A DNA stretch of 64,000 nucleotides from Leuconostoc gasicomitatum LMG 18811 (GCF_000196855.1 NC_014319.1:992001-1056000), one strand, 5' to 3'. Counted from the stretch's first letter, positions 17,786-26,166 are shown. A program made the numbers and translations. Notes: generated from the sequence alone by a model not told the origin.

Positions 17786-19154
17786 AAAAATTAAATACAG
17801 TGATCAATATTTAGCAAAGACTTTGTTTAAGAGGACTTTACTTTTTATTTTTTTACTGGTTAATGTTTTGTTTATATCGTGGTACATCTCTATTTTTAGA
17901 GAATTGATGCGTGAGAAATTTAGTTGGTGGGATATGTCACCAATTGGACTTAGCTTTCTAGTAACCATAGTTTTCAGTTGGAGTTTGTTTTGGTTTTATA
18001 AACATTACGCACCAACACACGCTGACCTATTTTCCCGCTACTTAAAACGAATTGAATTTCAGCAGATGATTAGTCTGCTAGTTGTTTCTAAAGGTTTTTT
18101 TGATACAGAAAGTATGGACAATAATACTTATTTAACTTACTATCCAAAACTAAAAATCAAGGTGAAGCATACCACTGGGCAACTATTGATTGAAGAGCCA
18201 ATTGATGGTGAAAAGTATATGGCACAATTTGCGAGTGGTGATTTTGATCAAAGTGTTGAAATAGCCTTATTAGCTGACCGACAAACAACTGAATTTATGA
18301 AAAATAAAATGATTAGTACGTTTGCGTTTGAACCGATTAAATTTAGACGGCAGTTATTGGCATTACATCCACAAAGAGGTCGCTTACAAATTGCCAAAGG
18401 GATTGATTGGAAATATGACACCTTTTATAATGCGTTAATTTCTGGAAATGTCGGAACAGGTAAGTCCTATACAATTTTCTCCATCTTAGGACAATTACTA
18501 CAACTTACTAAATACGTTGATATTATTGACCCCAAGCGCTCTGATTTAGCCAGTTTGAAATATATTGATGCCTTAAAAGGTAGAGTACACAGTACACCAA
18601 CTGAAATTAATCAAGCAGTCATTAAGTATTATCAAAATATGATGGCACGAGCTGAAAAAATGGAGAAAATTAAAGCGACCGGAAAAATTGGGACATATAA
18701 GGATTATCATTTTGAGCCATGTTTTTTAGTGTTTGATGAGTTTGGTGCTTTTCGAGAAATGAATGACCGGCTATCGTTTAGTGATCCCGCCTATGAAGCC
18801 TATCAAACAGCCATGTCTAATTTAAATGAGATTGCTATGCTTGGACGTGAATTGGGATTCTATCTTATTATCGGTATGCAACGACCTAGTGCAGATAGTC
18901 TACCAATAGCAATTCGTGGACAATTGAATTTACGCATTAATATGGGGGTGCCAACACCAGAAATTGAAAAAATGGTGTTTCCAGACAATGATAAACAACT
19001 TCGTCCGTTATCTTCGCAACTAAAAGGATGGGGCTTTATCAAAGTAGGTGATAGTCAAGTGCGTGCTTTCTTTGCGCCAGAAGTACCCAAAGAGTTCAAC
19101 TTGCATCAATGGTTAGGCGAGCAGATAGAAATACGAAAACAGAGGGTTTCTTAA
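17778..19154 (+). CDS. TcpA/FtsK-like coupling ATPase (Tn916 Orf21 family)
   Basis: This hexameric DNA translocase links the relaxase-DNA complex to the mating channel. Two membrane spans lie near the N-terminus (about residues 20-40 and 55-75). The FtsK-type motor follows: Walker A GNVGTGKSY at about 223, IIDPKRSDLASL, Walker B LVFDEFG at about 316, and the IIGMQRPSADSLP segment. The ATG at 17778 (MFRKIKYSDQ) is chosen because a longer reading from 17730 lies inside the upstream gene. It has the usual length of 458 aa and intact motifs. The gene lies directly upstream of the probable oriT and relaxase, as in Tn916. Confidence 0.9.
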   Translation: MFRKIKYSDQYLAKTLFKRTLLFIFLLVNVLFISWYISIFRELMREKFSWWDMSPIGLSFLVTIVFSWSLFWFYKHYAPTHADLFSRYLKRIEFQQMISLLVVSKGFFDTESMDNNTYLTYYPKLKIKVKHTTGQLLIEEPIDGEKYMAQFASGDFDQSVEIALLADRQTTEFMKNKMISTFAFEPIKFRRQLLALHPQRGRLQIAKGIDWKYDTFYNALISGNVGTGKSYTIFSILGQLLQLTKYVDIIDPKRSDLASLKYIDALKGRVHSTPTEINQAVIKYYQNMMARAEKMEKIKATGKIGTYKDYHFEPCFLVFDEFGAFREMNDRLSFSDPAYEAYQTAMSNLNEIAMLGRELGFYLIIGMQRPSADSLPIAIRGQLNLRINMGVPTPEIEKMVFPDNDKQLRPLSSQLKGWGFIKVGDSQVRAFFAPEVPKEFNLHQWLGEQIEIRKQRVS

Positions 19155-19318
19155 ATTGGTCTAAAATAAATTGGCTTGTGAAATTCTAAAAACTTTGACG
19201 TCAAATCAACGTTTTATGGACTTTGTGAAAGATTTGGAGAAAGACATTTTTTTAAGCGGTTGGAAACACTGATATAGCATTACTTTGTATAGCATGTCTT
19301 ATGTAAACCTAGATTGGT

Positions 19319-19477
19319 CTAGTTAAAATTACCAGTAACTGCAAACAAAACAAGTAAAACGATGACTACAATAATTAAAATAATCGTACTCTTGACATTA
19401 ATAAATGCAAAACGTTGTTCTGAGTGAAATGTTGATTCAACTGGATTATTGTCTTTGTTAGTTTGGTTTTTAGTCAT
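19319..19477 (-). CDS. Small single-span membrane protein, 52 aa
   Basis: On the minus strand a GAGGT ribosome site precedes an ATG at 19477. The product has a polar N-terminus (MTKNQTNKDNNPVESTFHS), one strong hydrophobic segment (STIILIIVVIVLLVLFAV), and a four-residue tail. It runs opposite to the transfer genes and sits between the coupling ATPase and a small downstream gene. I do not recognise the family. Good ribosome site and clean topology favour a real gene, but it is short. The flanking stretch 19155-19318 holds only a short frame (from about 19173 on plus) without a ribosome site. Confidence 0.55.
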   Translation of the reverse strand: MTKNQTNKDNNPVESTFHSEQRFAFINVKSTIILIIVVIVLLVLFAVTGNFN

Positions 19478-19641
19478 TAACAGTACCTCACAAGTTTATT
19501 TTATTACACCACATTTGATTTGATATAGCAATTAAGTACGGAAAAGGAAAATATTATTCATGAAATATTTAGCACGTAGTCCAACATAATTTTAAGTTTA
19601 ATTTTATATATTGCAAATGTTCAAAAAGAAAAGAGGAAACT

Positions 19642-19935
19642 ATGGCTTTTGACGTTAAAAAAGTACAATCATTATCAGAACAATCGATTGCTGATTTAAA
19701 AACAATTGAAAAACTAGGAGATTTGGAACATCTCTCACAGCTTAGTGATGAATTGAAACGAATTCTTGCTGATGGCAATTTAGAAGAAATTAGTCCGATG
19801 TTGCCACCATATATTACAGAAATTCGGAAAAATATTGGGTTCTTATTGGGAAACTATAAGTCGATTCGGACACATGCTATTAATCGTGATAAAGAGTTAA
19901 ATTCATTGCTGGATCAACTCTCACGAATCAAGTAA
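19642..19935 (+). CDS. Hypothetical helical protein, 97 aa
   Basis: This is a small soluble, acidic, almost wholly helical protein with a coiled-coil-like pattern (SIADLKTIEKLGDLEHLSQL). It has no known motif. The ribosome site AAGAGGAAA is good. The gene ends just before a strong terminator and the stem-rich region taken as oriT, so a role in relaxosome assembly or DNA processing is possible but unproven. Confidence 0.7.
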   Translation: MAFDVKKVQSLSEQSIADLKTIEKLGDLEHLSQLSDELKRILADGNLEEISPMLPPYITEIRKNIGFLLGNYKSIRTHAINRDKELNSLLDQLSRIK

Positions 19936-19947
19936 ATAGGTAACGTA

Positions 19948-19990
19948 AACAAGTTGATGGTCTAATTTCTAGATAGTCAACTTGTTTTTT
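19948..19990 (+). terminator. Rho-independent terminator
   Basis: A 10-bp stem (AACAAGTTGA / TCAACTTGTT) with a 19-base loop is followed by a T-run. It closes the transcript of the transfer genes before the oriT region. Confidence 0.8.
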
Positions 19991-20001
19991 GTACATAGTG
20001 C

Positions 20002-20300
20002 TTGCTTGAGCAGAGTGGTTCGACCGACCGGGAGAGCCAGTGCCACGCCCTGCCCTTAGCGGAGCGTAAGAGGGCAGGGGGCGTGGTCGCGGTTAAACAC
20101 GAATGACCATGAGTGTCAGCGACTGGCACGCACTCTGCTCAAGCAACCACAAAAAAAGCTTTAACCCCCAGTTACTAACAGGGGGGTTAAACCGGTAAAA
20201 ACGCTGAAAGCGTCAACCCGATATGGGGAACAAACGCTGATATGCAGACATTTAGATTAAAAAAAGCAAATGTCCGGTTGAAAACGTCAAATCGGACATT
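20002..20300. other. Probable origin of transfer (oriT) with nested inverted repeats
   Basis: This non-coding stretch between the coupling ATPase side and the relaxase has unusual GC content and nested stems. A perfect 16-bp inverted repeat lies at 20002-20017 and 20131-20146. Inside it a GC-rich hairpin pairs 20043-20056 with 20071-20085, with a 2-base bulge. Three more hairpins follow: TTAACCCCC/GGGGGTTAA near 20161-20190, ACGCT/AGCGT near 20201-20213, and AATGTCCG/CGGACATT at 20269-20276 and 20293-20300. In Tn916 oriT lies in the same place. A single-strand replication origin could be part of it. The exact nick site is not evident. Confidence 0.65.
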
Positions 20301-20319
20301 TTGAGAAAGGAAAGCCGAC

Positions 20320-21933
20320 ATGATAACGATTAATCATGAACCAAAAGCGTACACACCTATTTTTCTAGGAACAACTCAACATAGCATACGGTTATCGTTA
20401 GAAATCATGATCATGATTTGCATGAAATGGCATGATGAAATTATTGAAACTTATAACGTAACTATTTCGGCTATTGACTTAGGGCAATTACCCAATATCG
20501 GTAGTGAAATTCCAATTAGTGAAATCAACGGTAGTGAGCTATCCGGCTTCAAAGTAAAAATGAGACAGTCTGACGTCCGATTACAAAATAAGGTTTCAAC
20601 TGAATTAAAACAATTAGTTGATTTAAAAAATGTTGGTCGCTACCAACTGTTGAAAGGAAAAAATACCATGACACAAGAATTAAATGTACCAGAATTAACA
20701 AATAATAATTTGATATTAATGCGACAATTACTTGATGTAACACAAGAAGAATTGGCAATTACTATGGGTATCAATGAAAAAACAATACGACGTATTGAAA
20801 ATAAAGAACAAGGTATTAGTGAACGTTTTGTAGACAATTTACTATCAGTTTATCCAGATTTAGCTCAAAGTATTGAAGTACAATTCGATTGGGTTTCACT
20901 GACATTCCCAGATTTAACTTCCAAGCAAGTGATCAAAGATGTACTAAGTATTCAATCTGATTTATTTTTGGAACGTCCAACATCACAAAACTTTTACACT
21001 CGTGAAATGGCATTTGCTGGCGAAAAGAACATCTATGTGCAAGACTTTGCACCGATTAAAAACCCTGAAACACAGGCCATTGAACAAAAGTATGGGACAA
21101 CCTTATATTTAACTGGTAAAGGCACACGCTTGTTTGAAAAAGCTTTGCTAGAACAAAATATCACTTGGCATGATTTCTTTCAAAAAGCGCGACAATATTG
21201 TGGGCATCTAACCAGACTAGATATTGCCATTAATGATAAATGGGGTCTGCTAGATATGAATGACCTTGTCAAAGCCGTGCAAGAAAAACGTTTTTGGAGT
21301 AAATCAAAATCTTATGCTGTTCACGGTAACGTTGATGATGGGTGGACAGTAAATTTTGGTAAATCGCCATTTGTTATTCGTGCTTACGATAAGCATAAAG
21401 AACAAGCCAGCAAAGGCTTTGACACAGATGTACAAAACCGTGTGGAGTTGGAATTACACCAAGATAAAGCAGAATATGTCATTGATGCGTGGTTTGATCA
21501 GAACAACAAGAAAACATTAACGGAAATTACTTTTGATATTTTGTATACGTATCTTTGGTTTACTGATAAACCAATTGAGGAAAAATTCCTAAAGGGTGAT
21601 AAAGTGCGCGATACGATTGAAGCTTCTGTTGCGTCGATGCCTGCTTGGTCATTACTAACTGCTTTAGGTCATAAAATGAAATTTATACGTCAACCCAAAG
21701 AACAAAGTATTGAACGGATTGAAAAATGGGTTTTAGATTCAGTTGTTCCTAGTCTAGCAGTCTTAAAGAAAACCGGTCATTGGGCAGAAGTCATTGAAGC
21801 CATGAACAGTGCTGAATTATCAGCTGAACAACAAAAGTTGGTCAAGGCCACGATGATTAATGCCATCACGCAAGCTAATCAAAAATTAACGATTAATTTT
21901 GAAAAACCAAAAAAACGTTATCAAGAAATTTAA
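20320..21933 (+). CDS. Rep_trans-family relaxase with HTH domain (Tn916 Orf20-like)
   Basis: This enzyme nicks oriT and starts rolling-circle transfer. From the N-terminus: about 115 residues of unknown type, an XRE-like helix-turn-helix (LDVTQEELAITMGINEKTIRRIEN) at about 138-170, and the replication-initiation-factor domain with the metal-site motif LTRLDIAINDK near 305 and RAYDK near 350, which probably includes a catalytic Tyr. A second in-frame ATG at 20668 follows GAAAGGAAA and would give a 421-aa product of more usual length. Both starts may be used. A decayed copy of its 3' end is present at 60062-60360. Confidence 0.85.
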   Translation: MITINHEPKAYTPIFLGTTQHSIRLSLEIMIMICMKWHDEIIETYNVTISAIDLGQLPNIGSEIPISEINGSELSGFKVKMRQSDVRLQNKVSTELKQLVDLKNVGRYQLLKGKNTMTQELNVPELTNNNLILMRQLLDVTQEELAITMGINEKTIRRIENKEQGISERFVDNLLSVYPDLAQSIEVQFDWVSLTFPDLTSKQVIKDVLSIQSDLFLERPTSQNFYTREMAFAGEKNIYVQDFAPIKNPETQAIEQKYGTTLYLTGKGTRLFEKALLEQNITWHDFFQKARQYCGHLTRLDIAINDKWGLLDMNDLVKAVQEKRFWSKSKSYAVHGNVDDGWTVNFGKSPFVIRAYDKHKEQASKGFDTDVQNRVELELHQDKAEYVIDAWFDQNNKKTLTEITFDILYTYLWFTDKPIEEKFLKGDKVRDTIEASVASMPAWSLLTALGHKMKFIRQPKEQSIERIEKWVLDSVVPSLAVLKKTGHWAEVIEAMNSAELSAEQQKLVKATMINAITQANQKLTINFEKPKKRYQEI

Positions 21934-21946
21934 AAGAAGAAAAAAC

Positions 21947-22354
21947 ATGACACAAAAAATATGGTTAAAACCAGATCAATTAGAAAACTATGTTGCACAA
22001 TTACAAGGATTCAGAAACACGTATCAATCATTACTAACTGTTTTAGCCTCTGATCGTCAGAATTTTGAATTCAGACCAGGTGCGCCAAACTTTCAAAACA
22101 CACTCCAGATGTCAATGAAGTTACATCGTTACATGCAATCAGTCCAGTCACAGACCTTTGGCGATATCCTAATTTTCGGTAGAGAGCTCGATAAAGAAGT
22201 ACAAACTTTAATTGAGACCAGTATTGCTTTAACCTTTGAATACCGTGACTTAACAAACTTATTGAATGGCCATGATGTTAATAGTGAAAGCGGTATTAAT
22301 CTGATTGAAGATAAGCTGAAACAAGCGAAAAAGCAGCTTTATGAAGCCAAATGA
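21947..22354 (+). CDS. Hypothetical protein downstream of the relaxase
   Basis: The 135-aa soluble protein starts at ATG 21947 after AAAGAAGA; a longer reading from TTG 21899 overlaps the relaxase gene and is less likely. The helical C-terminal part ends in a Lys-rich coil. I know no family for it. Being 13 bp from the relaxase gene, it is probably in the same transcript and may assist it. Confidence 0.72.
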   Translation: MTQKIWLKPDQLENYVAQLQGFRNTYQSLLTVLASDRQNFEFRPGAPNFQNTLQMSMKLHRYMQSVQSQTFGDILIFGRELDKEVQTLIETSIALTFEYRDLTNLLNGHDVNSESGINLIEDKLKQAKKQLYEAK

Positions 22355-22461
22355 TAAGTAATATGAGGCTATTAATTTTTAAACCGTTTATCATCTTGAT
22401 GTTATAAATGTTTGTTACGCTTAAATTGTGTATTTTTGAACAAAGGAGAATGAAAAATTAA

Positions 22462-23625
22462 ATGACAGCAGAACAACCAAAGAAAAGAAAACGACAGCCA
22501 CGATTAAACGAAAACCAACGGTATTTAATTGAACATTTGTGGAATAATGAACAATTGTCACAAACGGATATAGGTCGTCAATTAGGTTATGATCCATCAG
22601 TGATTAGTCGTGAATTAGACCGTGGTAATGTGCTAGATTTTTCAAACTTAGACCGTCACACGTTATTAAGAATGAGCATTCATGCGCGTATTAAATATTC
22701 GGCACAACGTGGTCAATATATCGCCACCAAAAAACGCTTTCGTATGGGACAAGGGCTGTTACTCACACCAGAATTAAAGGAACTGATTGAACACTGGATT
22801 AATGTGGAACATTGGACGCCTGAACAGATTGCCGGCAATGTTCAAGATGTGGCAGTATCGTCTTCAACCATCAGAGACTGGTCAAAAAGAGGGTTAATTG
22901 ATATCCGTACCCACAAATATCATCGCCAAGATGGCTCCCCTAAACAACGTGAGTTAGCCAAGAATCAACGCGCGCGACAACGAGAGATTGCTCGCTTACG
23001 AGAAAACTTACAAAAAAGTGGTGAGTTAGTCCGTCATTCTATTTATGACCGTTCACCAGTGGTGGCTAAACGTAAACAATTTGGTCATTGGGAAATTGAT
23101 TTAGTGTTGCCAATGAAACAAAATAACGGTCAATACCAAGACCACTCGGCTATTATGACGGTCGTTGAACGCAAAACCAGATTCTACGCCTTGATTAAAG
23201 TTAAAAGTAAACAATCGAAAGACATGATTGAAGCGTTTAAACTGTTTTATCAACGTTACGGTAAAGCAGTACGAACAATTACCGCTGACAATGGTTCTGA
23301 ATTTATCTCTTGGGACTTCTTAGAATTTGTTCAAAAAGAACTTAAAATAAAACTTTATTACTGCACACCATCATCACCACATCAACGAGGTTCTAACGAA
23401 AACCGCAACGGTAAATTACGTGACTGGTTTCCCAAAGGCACAAGTTTTAAGCCAGTGAAACAACGACAACTAGATGAAGTAGCTGATAAAATGAATGCCA
23501 TGCCAATGCGCATAGCGTTACAAGGTAAGAGTCCAATTGAGTTATTTGATAAAGAATATAAAACGATGCAAAGATATCGTCGAGCATATGAGAAACGGAA
23601 ATTAAAGCAAAGCAAACAAAAATAA
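22462..23625 (+). CDS. IS30-family transposase-like protein
   Basis: The 387-aa protein has an N-terminal helix-turn-helix (SQTDIGRQLGYDPSVISREL) at about 35-55 and a C-terminal DDE integrase core: Asp in HWEIDLVLP, Asp in TITADNGSEF and the Glu/Asn block NENRNGKLRDWFPKGTSF. Length and motifs are those of IS30 transposases and it looks intact. I see no matching terminal inverted repeats within about 110 bp on either side, so it may not be a free insertion sequence. A decayed copy of its 5' part is at 62452-62741, close to other ICE remains, which hints that it belongs to the ICE itself. Confidence 0.88.
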   Translation: MTAEQPKKRKRQPRLNENQRYLIEHLWNNEQLSQTDIGRQLGYDPSVISRELDRGNVLDFSNLDRHTLLRMSIHARIKYSAQRGQYIATKKRFRMGQGLLLTPELKELIEHWINVEHWTPEQIAGNVQDVAVSSSTIRDWSKRGLIDIRTHKYHRQDGSPKQRELAKNQRARQREIARLRENLQKSGELVRHSIYDRSPVVAKRKQFGHWEIDLVLPMKQNNGQYQDHSAIMTVVERKTRFYALIKVKSKQSKDMIEAFKLFYQRYGKAVRTITADNGSEFISWDFLEFVQKELKIKLYYCTPSSPHQRGSNENRNGKLRDWFPKGTSFKPVKQRQLDEVADKMNAMPMRIALQGKSPIELFDKEYKTMQRYRRAYEKRKLKQSKQK

Positions 23626-23662
23626 TTATGAGCAGATAATAGATACAAATAATAATTTAATC

Positions 23663-23708
23663 AAAAAACCTTAAAAATAGCTTTGAAAACGCATGTTTAA
23701 GGTTTTTT
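23663..23708 (+). terminator. Rho-independent terminator after the transposase gene
   Basis: A 13-base arm AAAAAACCTTAAA pairs with TTTAAGGTTTTTT. The run of T makes it effective on the plus strand, and the run of A would allow action on the other strand too. Confidence 0.8.
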
Positions 23709-23755
23709 ATTTAAAATAAATCATAGATTAACTAACTTATTTTAAAATATTGCGC

Positions 23756-23784
23756 TTGCTAAACAGAACGTTTGTTCGTATAAT
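23756..23784 (+). promoter_or_regulatory. SOS promoter: LexA-type box between -35 and -10 of umuC
   Basis: TTGCTA at 23756-23761 and TATAAT at 23779-23784 are 17 bp apart. Between them lies GAACGTTTGTTC at 23766-23777, a good match to the Gram-positive LexA box (GAAC-N4-GTTC). LexA binding would block the promoter until DNA damage. Confidence 0.85.
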
Positions 23785-23815
23785 AAGTTATACACACTTG
23801 TTTTGGAGATAGTCT

Positions 23816-25138
23816 ATGGTGGACCAGCAAAAAACTGAATATGATTATACGCATGAAGAACGACGTGTGATATTTGTGATTGACTCCAAAAGTTTCTATG
23901 CCAGTGTGGAGTGTGTGGAGCGTGACTATAATCCATTAAAAGCATTACTTGTTGTGATGTCGGAACAAGAAAATACAAACGGTGGTTTAGTTCTAGCATC
24001 TTCACCAATGGCCAAGGAAAAACTGGGTATTACTAATGTTACCCGACAACGTGATATGCCTGTTTGCCCGGACTTAGTGATTGCTCACCCAAGAATGAAT
24101 CTTTATATTCAAGAGAACTTGCGTATTAATAACATCTACCGACAATACACTGACGATGCCCACTTATTGCCATATTCGATTGATGAATCTATCCTTGATA
24201 TGACGGATTCTTGGCAATTCTTTGGTCGGACACCAGCAGAAGTTGCATTCAAAATACAGCAACAAGTTCGGGCAGAAACAGGTATCTATTTAACTGTTGG
24301 TATTGGTGATTCACCCGTATTAGCTAAATTAGCACTGGATATTGAAGCCAAGCATGCAAAGAATTTAACTGGTATTTGGCATTACGAAGATGTCCCAGAG
24401 AAATTATGGCCAATCACACAGCTCAATGACGTTTGGAGTATTGGTTCACGGACTGCGCGTAAGCTCAATTTAATGGGTGTTCATTCGATGTATGACTTAG
24501 CACATCAAGATCCCTATTTTTTTCGTTCAAAGATGGGACTAATGGGCGAACAACTGCTAGCTTTGTCTTGGGGTATTGACCGTTCTGATTTGACTGAAAA
24601 CATTCAGTCAAAAAGTAAGTCTTATAGTAACTCGCAAGTGTTACCACGTGATTATAGGCAACAAGATGAGATTGAAATTGTCATTCGAGAAATGGCTGAT
24701 CAGGTTGCTACAAGAATACGTGCGCATCACAAGCAAACGTGCTTAGTTAGTTTGTTTATCGGCTATTCCTTTGCCGAAAGTGAACAACAAGGATCTCATG
24801 GTTTTAGGAAACAGTGCCGTATTCATTCTACCAATGATACTCACACCCTAATGGCTGTTATGGTTAATCTCTTTAGAAAGTATTGGCATGGCGAAGTGAT
24901 TAGAAACATTGGTATTGCTTACGGTAGTCTAGTTGATGACACTGGGGTACAGCTTAATCTCTTTGAACAACCTGAACATCTCCTTAAAACAAATAAAATT
25001 GACCAGGTTGTTGATGAAATACGTCAACGTTTTGGCACAACTGCTATCATGCGAGCCATGTCTAAAGAAGCCGGTGGTACTGCGATTGATCGAGCTAGCT
25101 TAGTGGGTGGCCATAATGGGGGTAATAGCTATGATTAA
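23816..25138 (+). CDS. Y-family DNA polymerase, UmuC/UvrX-like
   Basis: This is an error-prone lesion-bypass polymerase. The catalytic acidic residues are in IDSKSFYASVE (about 22-32) and in YSIDESILDM (about 120-129), followed by the thumb helix-hairpin-helix segment and the little-finger domain. The 440-aa length is usual for Gram-positive mobile-element UmuC proteins. An SOS box controls it. It is followed by a YolD-like gene and a small gene, and the same three-gene set occurs on the minus strand at 57117-59044. On the ICE it would raise survival or mutability after DNA damage or entry as single-stranded DNA. Confidence 0.93.
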   Translation: MVDQQKTEYDYTHEERRVIFVIDSKSFYASVECVERDYNPLKALLVVMSEQENTNGGLVLASSPMAKEKLGITNVTRQRDMPVCPDLVIAHPRMNLYIQENLRINNIYRQYTDDAHLLPYSIDESILDMTDSWQFFGRTPAEVAFKIQQQVRAETGIYLTVGIGDSPVLAKLALDIEAKHAKNLTGIWHYEDVPEKLWPITQLNDVWSIGSRTARKLNLMGVHSMYDLAHQDPYFFRSKMGLMGEQLLALSWGIDRSDLTENIQSKSKSYSNSQVLPRDYRQQDEIEIVIREMADQVATRIRAHHKQTCLVSLFIGYSFAESEQQGSHGFRKQCRIHSTNDTHTLMAVMVNLFRKYWHGEVIRNIGIAYGSLVDDTGVQLNLFEQPEHLLKTNKIDQVVDEIRQRFGTTAIMRAMSKEAGGTAIDRASLVGGHNGGNSYD

Positions 25139-25164
25139 AAGAAAGCGTATACTGGCCAAGTAAG

Positions 25165-25536
25165 ATGACAAACAAAGAAGACTTTAGTACGATTATCAAT
25201 CGATATTTTCAAAATGATTATCGTGAACGTGGCAAAATCAAATGGAATGGTTTCTTTTTATCCGATCACACCTCGTCTTTAGTTAAAGATGACAGACAAC
25301 GTAATCAGAAACCGCAAAAGTTACCAAAAATACCACTAAATGAAGCACAAAGTATCTTGCAACACTCATGTGTTAATTATCACATAGTGACTATACAACA
25401 AAATATTGAAACTACTGATGGTTATTTGATTCCTAATGTGACTGGTTTAGTCAATGGCTTCACAGAATTAGGTGTCTACATCAATCAACAATTTATCGCT
25501 TATGAAGACATTAGGACGGTTATCAGAGAAAAATGA
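25165..25536 (+). CDS. YolD-like protein
   Basis: The 123-aa product has the YolD-type N-terminal signature YRERGKIKWNGFFLSDHTSSL. YolD-like genes commonly accompany UvrX/UmuC-type polymerases in Bacillus and its phages, and this gene lies 26 bp after one. The role of the family is not established; a modulator of the polymerase is a reasonable inference. The last 4 bases overlap the next gene. The ribosome site is weak, so translation may depend on the upstream gene. A paralogue is present at 57355-57738. Confidence 0.75.
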   Translation: MTNKEDFSTIINRYFQNDYRERGKIKWNGFFLSDHTSSLVKDDRQRNQKPQKLPKIPLNEAQSILQHSCVNYHIVTIQQNIETTDGYLIPNVTGLVNGFTELGVYINQQFIAYEDIRTVIREK

Positions 25537-25787
25537 ATCCAATTGACGACATGATTACAACTATCCAAACGCTATTCACCAAACAACCCAATACGATTTA
25601 TGAAGTACGTATCGTTAATCAACGATATGCCAAAAAAGTTAATATCTTCTTTGAATACTATAAAATTGGACAAGCTAGACGCTCACAACAAATTGGTCGT
25701 CTTGATGATGAATACCGATTGCAAATACCAGCAATAGCAAAACAGATTTATCAAGCTACTAAATTAACGGTTCGTACGAGTACCTAG
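25533..25787 (+). CDS. Small protein of the umuC cassette, 84 aa
   Basis: I do not know this family. The protein has the segment FTKQPNTIYEVRIVNQRYAKKVNIFFEYYKIG split over its first half, predicted to be beta-rich, and a shorter helical end. It overlaps the YolD-like gene by 4 bases (ATGA). A clear paralogue at 57117-57368 keeps the same place in the second cassette. Conservation of the set suggests a common function with the polymerase. Confidence 0.75.
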   Translation: MNPIDDMITTIQTLFTKQPNTIYEVRIVNQRYAKKVNIFFEYYKIGQARRSQQIGRLDDEYRLQIPAIAKQIYQATKLTVRTST

Positions 25788-25815
25788 TCACATTAATTAA
25801 GACTATAAACAATCA

Positions 25816-25860
25816 AAAAATACAGTTACTCAGCAAAGCAACTGAGTAACTGTATTTTTT
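25816..25860 (+). terminator. Strong rho-independent terminator, end of the umuC cassette
   Basis: A 17-bp stem (AAAATACAGTTACTCAG paired with CTGAGTAACTGTATTTT) with a short loop ends in six T. It marks the last ICE-encoded transcript. Confidence 0.92.
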
Positions 25861-26052
25861 AGAAATATAATTGCGGAATCAATGTGTTAAACAGCTTTAA
25901 AATAAGCTTTAGAAACCGTGGACAGTGATTTAACATTAGTGTATGACATTGGTATAATAGAATAACAAGTGTCTTACAAATAAAAAAACAACCAGTGAAA
26001 TTACAAAAAGATTTCCGGAATTTTACTAATTGATTAAACATCTGGTAAATGA

Positions 26053-26128
26053 CTTGCAATCCGCCCCGAACACATTAGTTGACATAATATATATTATCGA
26101 AAGTAACATATGTCGGGCAGATTGCAAG
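26053..26128. repeat. Short element with imperfect inverted-repeat ends (dispersed repeat copy A)
   Basis: CTTGCAATCCGCCCC at the left end and CGGGCAGATTGCAAG at the right end form an imperfect inverted repeat. The same end sequence (GCAGATTGCAA) is found at 63581-63663 and, in weaker form, near 52084 and 53863. It may be a tiny non-autonomous element or the remains of an insertion-sequence end. Confidence 0.5.
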
Positions 26129-26166
26129 CTGATTTATATATCCTATTCATTGGATTTAATTACAAA

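Larger units (their letters stand above)
1..25860 (+). mobile_element. Integrative conjugative element of the Tn916/TcpA type, right part
   Basis: A co-directional run of conjugation genes (TcpC, TcpD and TcpE-like, Orf15-like membrane protein, cell-wall hydrolase, VirB4-like ATPase, TcpA coupling ATPase, Rep_trans relaxase) with cargo at both ends defines this element. The left boundary is outside the window. The right boundary is set tentatively at the strong terminator after the umuC cassette, because the next genes run on the opposite strand and look chromosomal. I found no integrase, excisionase or attachment-site repeats here. They could be beyond the left edge, or the IS30-like transposase could be involved. 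An integrated conjugative plasmid is an alternative reading. Confidence 0.75.

Noticed and set aside
19155-19318. A short plus-strand frame ending near 19272 after the TcpA gene
   Set aside because: It could be a gene end left from a deletion, but it has no ribosome site and no recognised motif, so it is not listed as a gene.
25859-26059. A 66-aa minus-strand reading frame at the ICE junction
   Set aside because: It overlaps the terminator, has no ribosome site and has Cys/Leu-rich composition typical of non-coding AT-rich DNA.
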